Source of the DNA: Secundilactobacillus angelensis
GTDB taxonomy: Bacteria; Bacillota; Bacilli; Lactobacillales; Lactobacillaceae
Direction: 5' to 3'
DNA: 59,525 bases
Assembly: GCF_012641075.1 (NCBI RefSeq)
Contig: NZ_JAAXLJ010000016.1
Span: 1 to 59,525 of the forward strand
Below the pieces are notes generated by a model. That model saw only the letters and a list, made by a program, of their open reading frames with translations. It was not told where the DNA came from and did not search any database. Positions 1-8,296 of this stretch are shown here, one piece after another (position 1 is the first letter of the stretch; each line of letters opens with the position of its first letter). The translations under genes were made by a program, and so were the position numbers.

Positions 1-32
1 GACCACTTTCTAAAAATACTGTAAACTAAAAA

Positions 33-62
33 AGTACTTAGACCAATTAAGGTCCAAGTACT
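33..62 (+). terminator. Hairpin, probable terminator of an upstream gene
   Basis: AGTACTT (33-39) pairs with AAGTACT (56-62) and GACC (41-44) with GGTC (51-54) around an AATTAA loop. The T run behind it is poor, so this may be a weak terminator or processing site for the gene left of the window. Confidence 0.45.
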
Positions 63-138
63 CTTATAAAGCTAAATCAACTCTACTTGACGAAGAGCCA
101 CAATTTTTAGTATTTGTTTGGTAAAAGGAGGATTTGTT

Positions 139-531
139 ATGTCTGATCAAGATGTCAAACAAGCATTTTCGCATTATGCCAAGCTATCACTGGTAAACAA
201 GACTCGCTCACTTTATGTGGAGGAGCAGCACAAAGTTCCTGAAGTTCCACTAAATGAGGAAACGCTGGAATACCTGATTGATGAGATGCTACCGGGCGTT
301 AAATTAATTAAAGCGGAACAAGCAGCACACCTTGAAGAGTATTTCATCAATGAAAGGCTGGTTATTTCAATAGCCAGATTGACCGATCCACAAAAGAAAT
401 TACTCTATTATAAATATGTTGAGCAGCTTTCGGATAAAGCTATCGGACAAATCTTGCACGTTAGTAGTCAAGCGATTTCTAAACAGCATCGCAAGGTCTT
501 AAGCAAAATTGCTGCTACTTTCTTCGACTAA
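139..531 (+). CDS. Sigma-70 region 4-like regulator, Tn916 Orf7-like
   Basis: A 130-residue cytosolic protein. Its C-terminal half (about residues 78 to 125) reads as a sigma-70 region 4/helix-turn-helix: LTDPQKKLLYYKYVEQLSDK, then a recognition helix with SSQAISKQHRKV. Length and domain position match the Orf7 proteins of Tn916-type ICEs, which control transfer genes (family knowledge). The start chosen is the ATG at 139, because AAAGGAGG (124-131) sits 7 bp upstream; an upstream in-frame TTG at 118 lies before that RBS. The next gene, 79 bp downstream, is Orf8-like, and the pairing supports the assignment. A generic sigma-like phage regulator is the main alternative. Confidence 0.75.
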   Translation: MSDQDVKQAFSHYAKLSLVNKTRSLYVEEQHKVPEVPLNEETLEYLIDEMLPGVKLIKAEQAAHLEEYFINERLVISIARLTDPQKKLLYYKYVEQLSDKAIGQILHVSSQAISKQHRKVLSKIAATFFD

Positions 532-609
532 TTTAGTCATCAAGATTCGTTCACCCCCTCCTCCATAAGAATTAGACGACCCAAATCTAACTTTACGAGG
601 AGAATAGCG

Positions 610-810
610 ATGAATTATACCGAAACGATTTGTGCAGCTCAACAAGGTGATCCAATTGCCATGGCAAAGCTTATTAAAGAATTTCAGCCATTAATTATCA
701 ACATCACTACTTGGGGCCATTCATATTTTGACGAGGATCGTTACCAAATATTAAACGAACACTTTATCCACACTGTTCATAAATTCAATTTAGAACGCTA
801 TCTAGAGTAA
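610..810 (+). CDS. Tn916 Orf8-like small helix-turn-helix protein
   Basis: A 66-residue protein opening with ETICAAQQGDPIAMAKLIKE, followed by an FQPLI segment and an acidic, Phe-rich C-terminus (HTVHKFNLERY). This is the pattern of the short Orf8 proteins (HTH_16-like) that follow Orf7 in Tn916 elements and help control excision and transfer. An AGGAG box (597-601) precedes the ATG. It lies directly downstream of the sigma-like gene, probably in the same transcript. A hairpin motif follows 14 bp after the stop. In Tn916 the xis/int pair would come soon after; here about 8.3 kb of cargo lies between. Confidence 0.7.
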   Translation: MNYTETICAAQQGDPIAMAKLIKEFQPLIINITTWGHSYFDEDRYQILNEHFIHTVHKFNLERYLE

Positions 811-824
811 TCACTGAAAGTAAA

Positions 825-856
825 TTAATCTTTTTTTCGATTAAGTTGCTTTTTTA
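825..856 (+). repeat. Cargo-flanking hairpin motif, copy 1
   Basis: TTAATC (825-830), a T7C loop, then GATTAA (839-844), followed by gTTGCTTTTT. A second copy at 8728 has CTAATC/GATTAG, so the outer pair changes from T-A to C-G and the stem is kept. It may be the terminator behind the Orf8-like gene. The two copies bracket the cad-ars cargo. Confidence 0.5.
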
Positions 857-950
857 ATTATTCTTGTGTAGCGGAGTCAACGGATCTTTTTTGTATGCGC
901 AACGAACAGAATTACTGTTTTGAACCACTAATCTGGACAAACAGCTGTTT

Positions 951-1121
951 TCATTTTTTCACACTGAATAACATACGACTCGTATCCGCTTTTAAATCTG
1001 GGACATCCATGAAATTGTTAGAAAGCTCTGAACCTTCTTTCAAAAGTCGTTGAAACATAGTGTCTATCATGAAACTACTTGTATTCATATCTGATAATGT
1101 AGTTGGATCAGTATTAGTCAT
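951..1121 (-). CDS. Small ORF of unknown function in a decayed-looking region
   Basis: An open frame of 56 residues beginning MTNTDPTTLSDMNTSSFMID and ending LFSVKK. I do not recognise it. No convincing ribosome binding site precedes the ATG, and a TAA stop lies 15 nt upstream in frame. The composition is polar with no membrane segment. The neighbourhood (811-1463) otherwise holds only hairpins and repeats, so this may be a relic of a lost gene rather than an active one. Confidence 0.25.
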   Translation of the reverse strand: MTNTDPTTLSDMNTSSFMIDTMFQRLLKEGSELSNNFMDVPDLKADTSRMLFSVKK

Positions 1122-1167
1122 CAAACTAAGTTTTTAATCACCAATAATATCGTTCCTTATTTAATTC

Positions 1168-1232
1168 TGACCATAATTGTCTCTTCTTTCGTGATAACAG
1201 CTTTCTTGTATGGTCAAAACTAAAATTGTCTC
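1168..1232. repeat. Short inverted and direct repeats between regulator pair and cadD
   Basis: TGACCATA (1168-1175) and TATGGTCA (1209-1216) form a perfect 8-bp inverted repeat. AATTGTCTC occurs directly repeated at 1175-1183 and 1224-1232. Together they look like the scar of an insertion or a binding site array. No transposase gene is present. Nothing else could be supported between 1233 and 1463. Confidence 0.35.
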
Positions 1233-1463
1233 GTGTACGCCATCAATCCAGACAAAACAAAATGTTTCTCCTACCGCCCCCTAAATAACAAAAAGTCTCA
1301 GTTTTACGTAGAATATCACGCTAAGCTAAGATCGTCGTTCACTTTCATATTATAATATGTTTCAAATCCACACCCGTAATTCGAAACAATTTTTTTTGCA
1401 AGTAACCAATTCTCTGATGCCACTATAACACCTCTATATAAACAAAAAAGATATCCTATTTTT

Positions 1464-2078
1464 TCAAAAAAGTATTTTAATAAGATGTGAAATTGTGTCA
1501 CTCTCTAAAATAATCATCATGCCTAATCCAATATAAATAATTGCCATAATCCAATTACCAAATTTATCTAACAATTTCTTAACAATCTTCACACGCGAAA
1601 ATTTATCACCCAAATAGACAAGTATGAAGATACAGAATGTAAAAACAATAAACGTCGTTATTAGTTGTTCGATTGTTAACGATACAAAGTAAGGCACAAA
1701 AAGTCCAATGTTATCAGAGCCACAAGATGCAACGGTGATTAAAGCAACCGTTGCGATCAAATTTTTGTCTTTTCGCTGTTCGATTTTTTCATCAACCTCA
1801 GCGGCTTCATCTTCGTCACTCAGGATATATTTAATCCCAAAGCCAATCGGTATTAAACCTAAAAATCCAAGAATCCACTTAGCAGGCACATAGTGAAGTA
1901 CTAACGCAAAAAAAAGACTGATTGCTATCAATGTGTATGAACCTAAAAATTGACCAATATAAATTTGTTGCTTATGTTTTGTTGACCGATATTTTGAAAA
2001 TAATAACATCAGAATAACTAATAAATCAATCGCGGTGGAGGCGTATAGCACAATACCAGTTATAATGGTTTTAATCAT
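1464..2078 (-). CDS. cadD: CadD-type cadmium resistance transporter
   Basis: A 204-residue membrane protein with about six hydrophobic helices and an acidic cytosolic loop (SDEDEAAEVDEKIEQRKDK) after helix 3. Residues such as YASTAIDLLVILMLLF near the N-terminus and SCGSDNIGLFVPYF in the middle match the CadD cadmium-resistance family, which lowers cytosolic Cd(II) by export or sequestration. Family members normally begin MIxT, so the ATG at 2078 is preferred over the ATG at 2096. It lies just behind the ArsR-family repressor gene and is surely co-transcribed with it. A Cd/Zn specificity is inferred from the family only. Confidence 0.85.
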   Translation of the reverse strand: MIKTIITGIVLYASTAIDLLVILMLLFSKYRSTKHKQQIYIGQFLGSYTLIAISLFFALVLHYVPAKWILGFLGLIPIGFGIKYILSDEDEAAEVDEKIEQRKDKNLIATVALITVASCGSDNIGLFVPYFVSLTIEQLITTFIVFTFCIFILVYLGDKFSRVKIVKKLLDKFGNWIMAIIYIGLGMMIILESDTISHLIKILF

Positions 2079-2103
2079 AGCAACATCCCATTTCACATAT
2101 TTA

Positions 2104-2460
2104 TTAACCCGTAATTTTACCTGTGTCTTCTGCTAAACACCAAGCACGTTCTAATAGAATAGCAGTACATTCATCAATAATTTCATAGTTGATGAAATTT
2201 CCATCACGTTCAGTTTTCACAATTTTTTGATCAACTAATCGCTGCAACTGGTTAGAAATAGCTGCAGTTTTCATATTAAGCCTAGCCGCAATCTTGCCAA
2301 CTGATATTTTAGGCTCGCGCGTTAAACAATGTAAAATTCTTAATCTTGTATCATTGGATAGAACTTTAAAAAGTAAGACGATCTCACTTGCGTTCTCTTC
2401 ACTCAGTAAATCACGGCTAGCTAATTCTGGTTTATCCGGACAACAGTCTACTTTTATCAT
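2104..2460 (-). CDS. cadC: ArsR/SmtB-family metal-responsive repressor of cadD
   Basis: A 118-residue winged-helix protein: LSNDTRLRILHCLTREPKIS, a recognition helix in KIAARLNMKTAAISNQLQRL, then the wing ERDGNFINYEI. It has Cys6-Cys7 at the N-terminus, Cys45 in the helix before the recognition helix, and Cys98 and Cys108 in the C-terminal helix. The classical ELCVCD metal site of CadC/ArsR is absent, so the thiolate set must differ. It represses its own operon through the dyad at 2496-2523 (inference). AAGGAGG sits about 8 bp before the ATG. The name cadC rests on context with cadD; CadX-like or CmtR-like would be equally fair. Confidence 0.8.
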   Translation of the reverse strand: MIKVDCCPDKPELASRDLLSEENASEIVLLFKVLSNDTRLRILHCLTREPKISVGKIAARLNMKTAAISNQLQRLVDQKIVKTERDGNFINYEIIDECTAILLERAWCLAEDTGKITG

Positions 2461-2495
2461 GCGTATCCTCCTTGTAATACAATTATGTGACGACC

Positions 2496-2533
2496 AACTA
2501 TTACATTATATCATGTAATAGTTTAATGGTGAA
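2496..2533 (-). promoter_or_regulatory. cadCD promoter with overlapping perfect operator
   Basis: On the minus strand TTCACC (2533-2528) and TATAAT (2510-2505) are 17 bp apart. Over the -10 lies a perfect 11-bp inverted repeat, AACTATTACAT (2496-2506) and ATGTAATAGTT (2513-2523), with a 6-bp spacer. The repressor would block polymerase directly. Confidence 0.75.
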
Positions 2534-2597
2534 CCATATTTTACACTTAATATTAGTAATTGAAACTCCATCACAAAAATAACTAGGTTATAAAACG

Positions 2598-2644
2598 CCA
2601 ACATCCAGTTGACGCTTAAAATATAAGCTTCAACTGGATGTTGG
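2598..2644 (-). terminator. Terminator of the ars operon (perfect 15-bp stem)
   Basis: CCAACATCCAGTTGA (2598-2612) and TCAACTGGATGTTGG (2630-2644) pair perfectly around a 17-nt loop. On the minus strand the stem is followed by CGTTTTATAA. It separates the ars operon from the cadC promoter. Confidence 0.75.
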
Positions 2645-2662
2645 AATATTTTAAATAAATAA

Positions 2663-4063
2663 TTAATATTTCAAACTTTGTTGCTCCCAATTCTGAGTCG
2701 CAATCTGTACTGCATCCCAAGGTGAGCCAACTGGTGGTGAATAGGATAAATCTAAATCACTAATTTCCGCCACCGTCATATTATTAAAAATTGCCACTGC
2801 AAAAATATCACAACGTTTGGCAACTTCACTACCGTAATAACCAATTACCTGTACGCCTAAAAGTCGGCCGGTATGTTGATCACCGGTAATCCTGATCTTA
2901 ATCTTATGTGCACCCGGAAAATACGCTTTATGATCATCGACGTCGGTTGTTACAGTAAATGGCGCAAAATCTGCCTGTATGGCCTCCTTTGCTAATAATC
3001 CAGTCCGCGCAACTACTAGATCAAATACCTTTAGCACTTGAGTCCCAATGCTACCCTTAAAGGTACGTGGAACACCAGCAACATTGAACCCGGCAGTTCG
3101 CCCTTGTTTGTGTGCCGTTGTGCCCAGCGGTAAGTAAGCCTTCCCTAACAAATGATGTTTTGTTTCAACTAAATCACCGGCCGCCCATATATCTGGTAAC
3201 GTAGTTTGCATATATTGATCAACCTTGACGGCACCAGCAATTCCAGTTTCGGAACCAGCTGCGACTAATAAATCAGTATTCGGCTGAACACCAACCACAA
3301 CTAAAGCCAAATCAAAATCATAAGTATTTATCTTTTGATCCGCATTCACACCAACAACCTTCACCTTAGTTTCAGTTTCATTAATTTCTGAAACAGTTAA
3401 GTTAGTTGCAACCTGAACATCATTAGCAACTAATTTTTGATGAACGATTTGGCCTAAATCAGCATCGACCGTTGATAGTATCTCTGCGCCACGTTGAAAA
3501 ATAGTCACGTTTAAATGACGTTTCTGCAACGCCTCCGCCATTTCAATCCCAATATAGCCGGAGCCTACGATAGCCACATTTTGCACACTGTTTGTAGTCA
3601 AATTCGTTTCAAGCGCAAAATAATCTGCCATCGTATGCAAAACACGAACTTTACTATTCTGCTGTTGTGTACGCGCTAAGTCTATCCCTGTAATACCAGA
3701 TAATTTTGGCTTGGCTCCAGTGGCTACAACCAAATGATCATAATGATAAATTTGTAATTCACCCGCAAACGAATGCGCGATAACTTCATGTTGCTGCGGA
3801 TCAATTTTCTTAGCAATCATATTCATTTGAAACTCAACGCCAGTCGACGTTAATTCTTGTAAATCCCGATGAGCTAATGAATGCCAATTGGGTACCTCCC
3901 CACTAACTGCATAGGGCAATCCACAAATTGATAAATTAGGGTACTCATCTGCCAATAATACTTGAACTCTTAGTTGCGGTTTAAGTTCTTTGGCCTTTAA
4001 GGCCGCTGAAATACCAGCGTCACTACCACCGATGATCAATAATTTTTCTGCATCACGTACCAT
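2663..4063 (-). CDS. CoA-disulfide reductase/NADH oxidase-like flavoprotein of the ars operon
   Basis: A 466-residue two-dinucleotide-binding flavoprotein. The FAD site is IIGGSDAGISAAL near residue 11, followed by the active-site stretch PNLSICGLPY with Cys47. The NAD(P)H Rossmann motif VAIVGSGYIGIEMAEAL lies near residue 165, the second FAD motif WAAGD near 295, and a C-terminal dimerisation domain ends with YSPPVGSPWDAV. The single redox Cys47 in SxCGLPY is the mark of CoA-disulfide reductases, NADH oxidases and persulfide reductases rather than of CXXXXC disulfide reductases. It is the last gene of the ars operon, 23 bp behind arsD2. A role in keeping thiols reduced for ArsD/ArsA is inference. 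Confidence 0.8.
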   Translation of the reverse strand: MVRDAEKLLIIGGSDAGISAALKAKELKPQLRVQVLLADEYPNLSICGLPYAVSGEVPNWHSLAHRDLQELTSTGVEFQMNMIAKKIDPQQHEVIAHSFAGELQIYHYDHLVVATGAKPKLSGITGIDLARTQQQNSKVRVLHTMADYFALETNLTTNSVQNVAIVGSGYIGIEMAEALQKRHLNVTIFQRGAEILSTVDADLGQIVHQKLVANDVQVATNLTVSEINETETKVKVVGVNADQKINTYDFDLALVVVGVQPNTDLLVAAGSETGIAGAVKVDQYMQTTLPDIWAAGDLVETKHHLLGKAYLPLGTTAHKQGRTAGFNVAGVPRTFKGSIGTQVLKVFDLVVARTGLLAKEAIQADFAPFTVTTDVDDHKAYFPGAHKIKIRITGDQHTGRLLGVQVIGYYGSEVAKRCDIFAVAIFNNMTVAEISDLDLSYSPPVGSPWDAVQIATQNWEQQSLKY

Positions 4064-4086
4064 TTAATTAATTCCTTTCACTCCGG

Positions 4087-4416
4087 TTAATGAACACGTG
4101 CCCGACTTAAATCTTGCTGTAGGTAGTCTGAGAACTCTTGAAAAGTTGGATAATCTTTTTGTTTAACGATTTTACCATTGACCATAGTAATTGGTAAAAT
4201 TGCGACGCCATACTTTTCTAATAAGTCATGCACTTGTTGACTATGAACAAAGGCATCTGGGTTTTGTGCTAGATTTTTACGTGTGATTCTGTTTTTGCTG
4301 TCTGCATTAACATGACGCTGAATTGCAGTCGTTTGAATAAGTTTCTTGTTAACACTTGGCCCACAAACACCAGTTGCGCAACACATTGCTGCTTCAAAAA
4401 TCTCTATTTTGATCAT
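4087..4416 (-). CDS. arsD: ArsD arsenite metallochaperone, second copy lacking C-terminal Cys pairs
   Basis: A 109-residue ArsD: IEIFEAAMCCATGVCGPSVN places Cys12, Cys13 and Cys18, the As(III)-binding triad that hands arsenite to ArsA. The thioredoxin-like fold continues to LPITMVNGKIV. Unlike the first copy it ends QDLSRARVH with no C-terminal Cys-Cys pairs; these are dispensable in E. coli ArsD (family knowledge). Its first codons overlap the 3' end of a broken reading frame. With two divergent ArsD copies, one may serve ArsA and the other the flavoprotein or a regulatory role (inference). Confidence 0.9.
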   Translation of the reverse strand: MIKIEIFEAAMCCATGVCGPSVNKKLIQTTAIQRHVNADSKNRITRKNLAQNPDAFVHSQQVHDLLEKYGVAILPITMVNGKIVKQKDYPTFQEFSDYLQQDLSRARVH

Positions 4417-4738
4417 CTTTTACCTCACCTATCAGGCGGTCAAAATGATCAAACTCTTTCTCCACTTGAGTATAGTCACGAAAATAACTAACCGCTAAAT
4501 TATCTAGAATTAACTAATTGATTTGCAAAAAGGCCGTTTCCACCTGAGACAAGTTCTGTTGAATTACTAGTTCATGGCTATATTTTAATTCAAGCAGATT
4601 AATTTATTGATTGGCTTGAATCAGATACGCCGCAGAAATTGCTTCTATTTCTGCACTTACAACTTGCTTCACCAAAGTATCGATTATGTTTAGACTATTG
4701 CCCAATGAATTCTGTTGCTCATATTTAGTTTGCATCAT
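4394..4738 (-). pseudogene. Broken ars-operon gene with two in-frame stops
   Basis: A single frame runs for 114 codons from an ATG at 4738, which has AAGGAAGG just upstream, to a TGA at 4396-4394. It is interrupted by TAA at 4606-4604 and TAG at 4516-4514. The translation begins MMQTKYEQQNSLGNSLNI and after the stops reads SYFRDYTQVEKEFDHFDRL. It is acidic and helical with no membrane segment. The length, position and RBS argue for a former operon gene. I do not recognise the family. It fills the otherwise empty 338 bp between arsB and arsD2. Confidence 0.65.
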
Positions 4739-4754
4739 AATCAGCTATCCTTCC

Positions 4755-6050
4755 TTAACCAAAGATACTTAACGATAACCATAAACCACATAGTGTAATG
4801 AATAAAACTGGAATCGTGATCGTGATACCAATTTTAAAATAAGTGCCCCAAGCAATCTTAACGTCCTTTTGCGCTAGAACATGTAGCCAAACTAAAGTTG
4901 CTAATGAACCGATTGGCGTAATTTTTGGTCCTAGATCAGAACCAATAATATTAGCATAAACTAAGGTTTGGTGCATTAAGCCAGAGACATTCGCCCCTTT
5001 GATCGATAAAGCATTGATCATCACAGTTGGCATGTTATTCATGGCCGACGACAAGAACGCAGCCATATAGCCCATGCCCATGGTGGCGACAAAACGCCCA
5101 CCAGTTGCCATTTTAGCAATGATTCCCGCAAGCAATGCCGTTAAGCCAACGTTTTGTAGGCCATAAACCACCACGTACATTCCAATTGAGAAGAAAACAA
5201 TATTCCACGGTGCACCTTTAATAACGGCCTTGGTATTGACGTGATGACTTAGCTGACCGACTAGCAAAAAGATCAAGGCAATCGTCAAAGCAATAATCGA
5301 AACTGGAATATTTAGGAAGCTACTGCTAAAGTAACCAATCAATAACGCTGCCAGCACGACCCAAGAAAATTTAAATAATCGTTGATCCTTGATCGCCGAT
5401 TTTGGTTCAGCAACTTGGCTGGCATCATAGTGTTTAGGTAACGCCTTACGAAAATATAAGTACAAAATACCGATGCTAGCAACTAATGAAAAAAGATCCG
5501 GTAGCCACATCCGTAGCGCATACTCCGAAAATGTGATACCAAAGAAATCAGCTGATACAATATTGACTAGATTACTGACAACTAACGGTAGTGATGTTGC
5601 ATCAGCGATGAAGCCACTAGCAATGATAAATGGGAAAACCCGCTTTTCATCGAAATGTAACGCACGGACCATTGCCAAGACGATCGGCGTTAAAATCAAC
5701 GCTGCACCATCGTTAGCAAATAAGGCGGCGACAATTGCACCTAAAACGGCGATCAGAATGAACATGCGCACGCCATTACCTTTAGCTAGCCGCGCCATAT
5801 GTAAGGCAGCCCACTCGAAAAAACCAATCTCATCCAAAATTAGTGAGATCAAAATAATTGCGACGAAAGATAAAGTCGCGTTCCAAACGATTCCGGTGAC
5901 AGTGCCAACATCTTTAAACGTGACCACCCGGAATAATAGTGCTAGAACGGCACCACCAATCGCAGTCCAGCCAATTGATAGTCCCTTAGGTTGCCAAATA
6001 ACAAATAATAATGTCAGTAAAAATATAAAAACGGCGAAAAAGACTTGCAT
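4755..6050 (-). CDS. arsB: ArsB arsenite efflux permease
   Basis: A 431-residue polytopic membrane protein, the usual ArsB length, with about 11 to 12 hydrophobic helices. The family motif [20 protein letters not shown] is present near residue 115, as is the second-half motif [20 protein letters not shown]. It exports As(III)/Sb(III) by proton exchange alone or as the channel of the ArsA-driven pump. The ATG at 6050 is chosen because the GGGAGG box lies just upstream; a TTG at 6062 overlaps that box. No arsC is in the operon, so arsenate would have to be reduced elsewhere. Confidence 0.93.
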   Translation of the reverse strand: MQVFFAVFIFLLTLLFVIWQPKGLSIGWTAIGGAVLALLFRVVTFKDVGTVTGIVWNATLSFVAIILISLILDEIGFFEWAALHMARLAKGNGVRMFILIAVLGAIVAALFANDGAALILTPIVLAMVRALHFDEKRVFPFIIASGFIADATSLPLVVSNLVNIVSADFFGITFSEYALRMWLPDLFSLVASIGILYLYFRKALPKHYDASQVAEPKSAIKDQRLFKFSWVVLAALLIGYFSSSFLNIPVSIIALTIALIFLLVGQLSHHVNTKAVIKGAPWNIVFFSIGMYVVVYGLQNVGLTALLAGIIAKMATGGRFVATMGMGYMAAFLSSAMNNMPTVMINALSIKGANVSGLMHQTLVYANIIGSDLGPKITPIGSLATLVWLHVLAQKDVKIAWGTYFKIGITITIPVLFITLCGLWLSLSIFG

Positions 6051-6070
6051 GGTTCCTCCCAACTACCAAA

Positions 6071-6092
6071 ATCAGGGTATTGCTACCCTGAT
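6071..6092 (-). terminator. Intra-operon hairpin between arsA and arsB
   Basis: ATCAGGGTA (6071-6079) pairs with TACCCTGAT (6084-6092) over a TTGC loop. The stem is short and perfect and no strong T run follows on the minus strand. It probably adjusts ArsA to ArsB ratio or protects mRNA ends rather than stopping transcription. Confidence 0.5.
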
Positions 6093-6125
6093 TAATTGAT
6101 ACCTTTATTTCAAATTTTAATAACG

Positions 6126-7856
6126 CTAAATCGTTAATAACGCCTGCTCAAAATCTGGTTGCCATTGTTCAACTGCAAAATGACCATTGGAAATCTGCTT
6201 AACCTTTTCGATCCATTCAACTTCATTTTGCGCCCGGGCCTGCAAACAAGGATGCGTTGTTTCCGTTGCCAGCATACTTTGATTGACCAACCACCAGGTG
6301 TGCGCAATTTGGGCCCGATCTAGATCATCATTCAAGCGCATCGACTCATAAACTGGCGTTGTTTCCGGTAAAGTCACCATTACAATTTCAGTCTGCGCTG
6401 GATCTTGTAGCCGCGGTAACAGATCAACGATTGCTTGAGGCACATCACCGGCAGTGCGTTTGACTTCTTTGGCATAGCTTTGAGTCGAATCCAGTAGCAG
6501 TAGCGTATGGCCGGTTGGCGCCGTATCGATGACTACAACATCACTATCATTTTGAGCGACAATGTTAGCAAAAGCGCGGAAAACGGCAATTTCTTGCGTA
6601 CATGGTGAGCGTAGATCCTCAGCCACATAGTCAACATCGGCCGATTTCATGGTTTGACGCGCCGTCGTCAGCACTTCATTTTGATAGTCCTTAAGTACCT
6701 GCTGTTCATCAATATGACTGATGGTGATTGCAGGATCATCTGTGTTAAAGAAATCAAGATGATCAGCCGGATCAGTGGTGGCTAAATGAACGGTTTTATG
6801 CTGGGCCACCAGCTTTTTAGTGATCTGCACGGCCACCGTAGTTTTACCTACGCCGCCTTTACCCATGGTGAAAATAATTTTTTTGTTAGTCTTAATTAAA
6901 TCAGCAACAATGGTATCTAAATTAGGATAGTGATTGGTAATTGCCGGATAAGTTGCTAAACTTGGTTGTTCCGGTTGTAAAACTAATCTCAACTTATCTA
7001 GGCCAGTAACATTGTACGCTCGTAACGGTACTTCTGCTTGGGGCAACGCCTGTAATGTTGCTGGCATCTGTTGCAAATCAGTCTGCTGCTGCTCAAAAAT
7101 AGCATGGGAAGCACGATCAGTCGGTGTTTTCAACGTTCCATTAATAATTAATTGTTGATTTTGCATGCCAATATCAGCTAATTCTTGGGCTGCCCGCGCC
7201 GCTTCCAGTAATGATGCTTTTTGGGGACGCGTGACTAACATTAAGGTGGTCAATTCGCCATTACTTAAAGTAGCCACAGCCTTGGCGTAAATTGCTTTTT
7301 TGTCGCCCATCCCGGCTAGTTGGCCTAAGCATGAAGCCCCACGATCATTTTCCGCCAAGTAATTATTCCAAGCTGAGGGCAATTGCAGCATACGCAACGC
7401 ATGACCAGTCGGCGCTGTATCAAAAATAATATAATCAAAGCGCTGATCGACAGCGGGATCAGTTAAAAATTTAGCGAATTCATTAAACGATGCGATCTCG
7501 ACCGTACATGAACCAGACAACTGTTCCTCCATATTTTTGACTGCTGCATCCGGTAACACGCCGCGGTAAGGACCAACGACGCTTTCCCGATATTCACCGG
7601 CAGCAGTCACCGGATCAAAGTTAGCGGCAAATAGACCGGGCACACCGGTGATTGCCTTGGGTTTATTGGTCAAATCAGTATCAAATACATCCTGTAAATT
7701 ACTAGCTGGATCAGTGGAGACCAGCATCACTTGCTGACCGCTATCAGCTAGATTGATGGCGGTGGCACTAGCCGTTGTGGTCTTACCGACGCCCCCTTTA
7801 CCAGTGAAAAATAAATAATGAGTTAAATTAGCATTTTGTGGTTGATATTCGCGCAT
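6126..7856 (-). CDS. arsA: ArsA arsenite-pump ATPase
   Basis: A 576-residue tandem ATPase. A1 has the P-loop GKGGVGKTTTA at residues 19 to 29 and DTAPTGHALRML; A2 repeats this with GKGGVGKTTVA near 332 and DTAPTGHTLLLLDST. The three metalloid-binding cysteines are recognisable in SGSCTVEIASF, RGASCLGQLAG and RSPCTQEIAVF. The protein receives As(III) from ArsD and powers ArsB. The ATG at 7856 has TAGGAG nearby; an earlier in-frame ATG at 7883 lies upstream of that box. It is the third gene of the operon. Confidence 0.95.
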   Translation of the reverse strand: MREYQPQNANLTHYLFFTGKGGVGKTTTASATAINLADSGQQVMLVSTDPASNLQDVFDTDLTNKPKAITGVPGLFAANFDPVTAAGEYRESVVGPYRGVLPDAAVKNMEEQLSGSCTVEIASFNEFAKFLTDPAVDQRFDYIIFDTAPTGHALRMLQLPSAWNNYLAENDRGASCLGQLAGMGDKKAIYAKAVATLSNGELTTLMLVTRPQKASLLEAARAAQELADIGMQNQQLIINGTLKTPTDRASHAIFEQQQTDLQQMPATLQALPQAEVPLRAYNVTGLDKLRLVLQPEQPSLATYPAITNHYPNLDTIVADLIKTNKKIIFTMGKGGVGKTTVAVQITKKLVAQHKTVHLATTDPADHLDFFNTDDPAITISHIDEQQVLKDYQNEVLTTARQTMKSADVDYVAEDLRSPCTQEIAVFRAFANIVAQNDSDVVVIDTAPTGHTLLLLDSTQSYAKEVKRTAGDVPQAIVDLLPRLQDPAQTEIVMVTLPETTPVYESMRLNDDLDRAQIAHTWWLVNQSMLATETTHPCLQARAQNEVEWIEKVKQISNGHFAVEQWQPDFEQALLTI

Positions 7857-7936
7857 ATATATTCTCCTAACATAGATAATCATCTATATATAATTTAAAA
7901 GAAACGGCTGTGCCATTTCTTGCTTCAACCAAAAAA

Positions 7937-8296
7937 TTAGCAGCAGCCACTTCCACCACAACAGCCGCTTGATTGATCAGCCGGCACGAAAACTAAACCA
8001 GTATATTCCGATAACTCATCAATTGTTGGGTAAGCGCCGGTTTTAACAATTTTGCCGTCGACAACAGTGATCGGCAATGTTGCATCGGCATCATCCTTGA
8101 TTGCAGCTAGAATATCGGCCCGCTGACTAAAGACATCTGGATTATTGCTAAGATTATACCGGTCGGCTTCAACGCTGGAAACACCTTGTAACGCGTCAAA
8201 CGCTGAAGTGATCATTAATAGATCTTCATTGACCGCTGGCCCACAAACCCCGGTAGAACAGCACATCGCTGGTTCAAATAATTCAACTTTTTTCAT
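7937..8296 (-). CDS. arsD: ArsD arsenite metallochaperone, first copy with C-terminal Cys pairs
   Basis: A 119-residue ArsD with Cys12, Cys13 and Cys18 in FEPAMCCSTGVCGPAVNED and the ArsD core LPITVVDGKIV. It ends GCCGGSGCC, giving vicinal pairs Cys112-Cys113 and Cys118-Cys119, close to the pairs of E. coli ArsD. It delivers As(III) to ArsA and may act as a weak co-repressor. The gene overlaps the arsR 3' end, so translation is probably coupled. The ATG at 8296 is used since MKKVELF is the standard N-terminus; GAAAGG lies 12 bp upstream. Confidence 0.93.
   Translation of the reverse strand: MKKVELFEPAMCCSTGVCGPAVNEDLLMITSAFDALQGVSSVEADRYNLSNNPDVFSQRADILAAIKDDADATLPITVVDGKIVKTGAYPTIDELSEYTGLVFVPADQSSGCCGGSGCC

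Noticed and set aside
1316-1501. 61-codon minus-strand frame behind cadD
   Set aside because: It overlaps the 3' end of cadD in another frame, has no RBS and does not resemble a known protein.
5473-6099. 208-codon plus-strand frame within arsB
   Set aside because: It is antisense to a convincing ArsB, has a composition that follows the opposite strand, and lacks an RBS.
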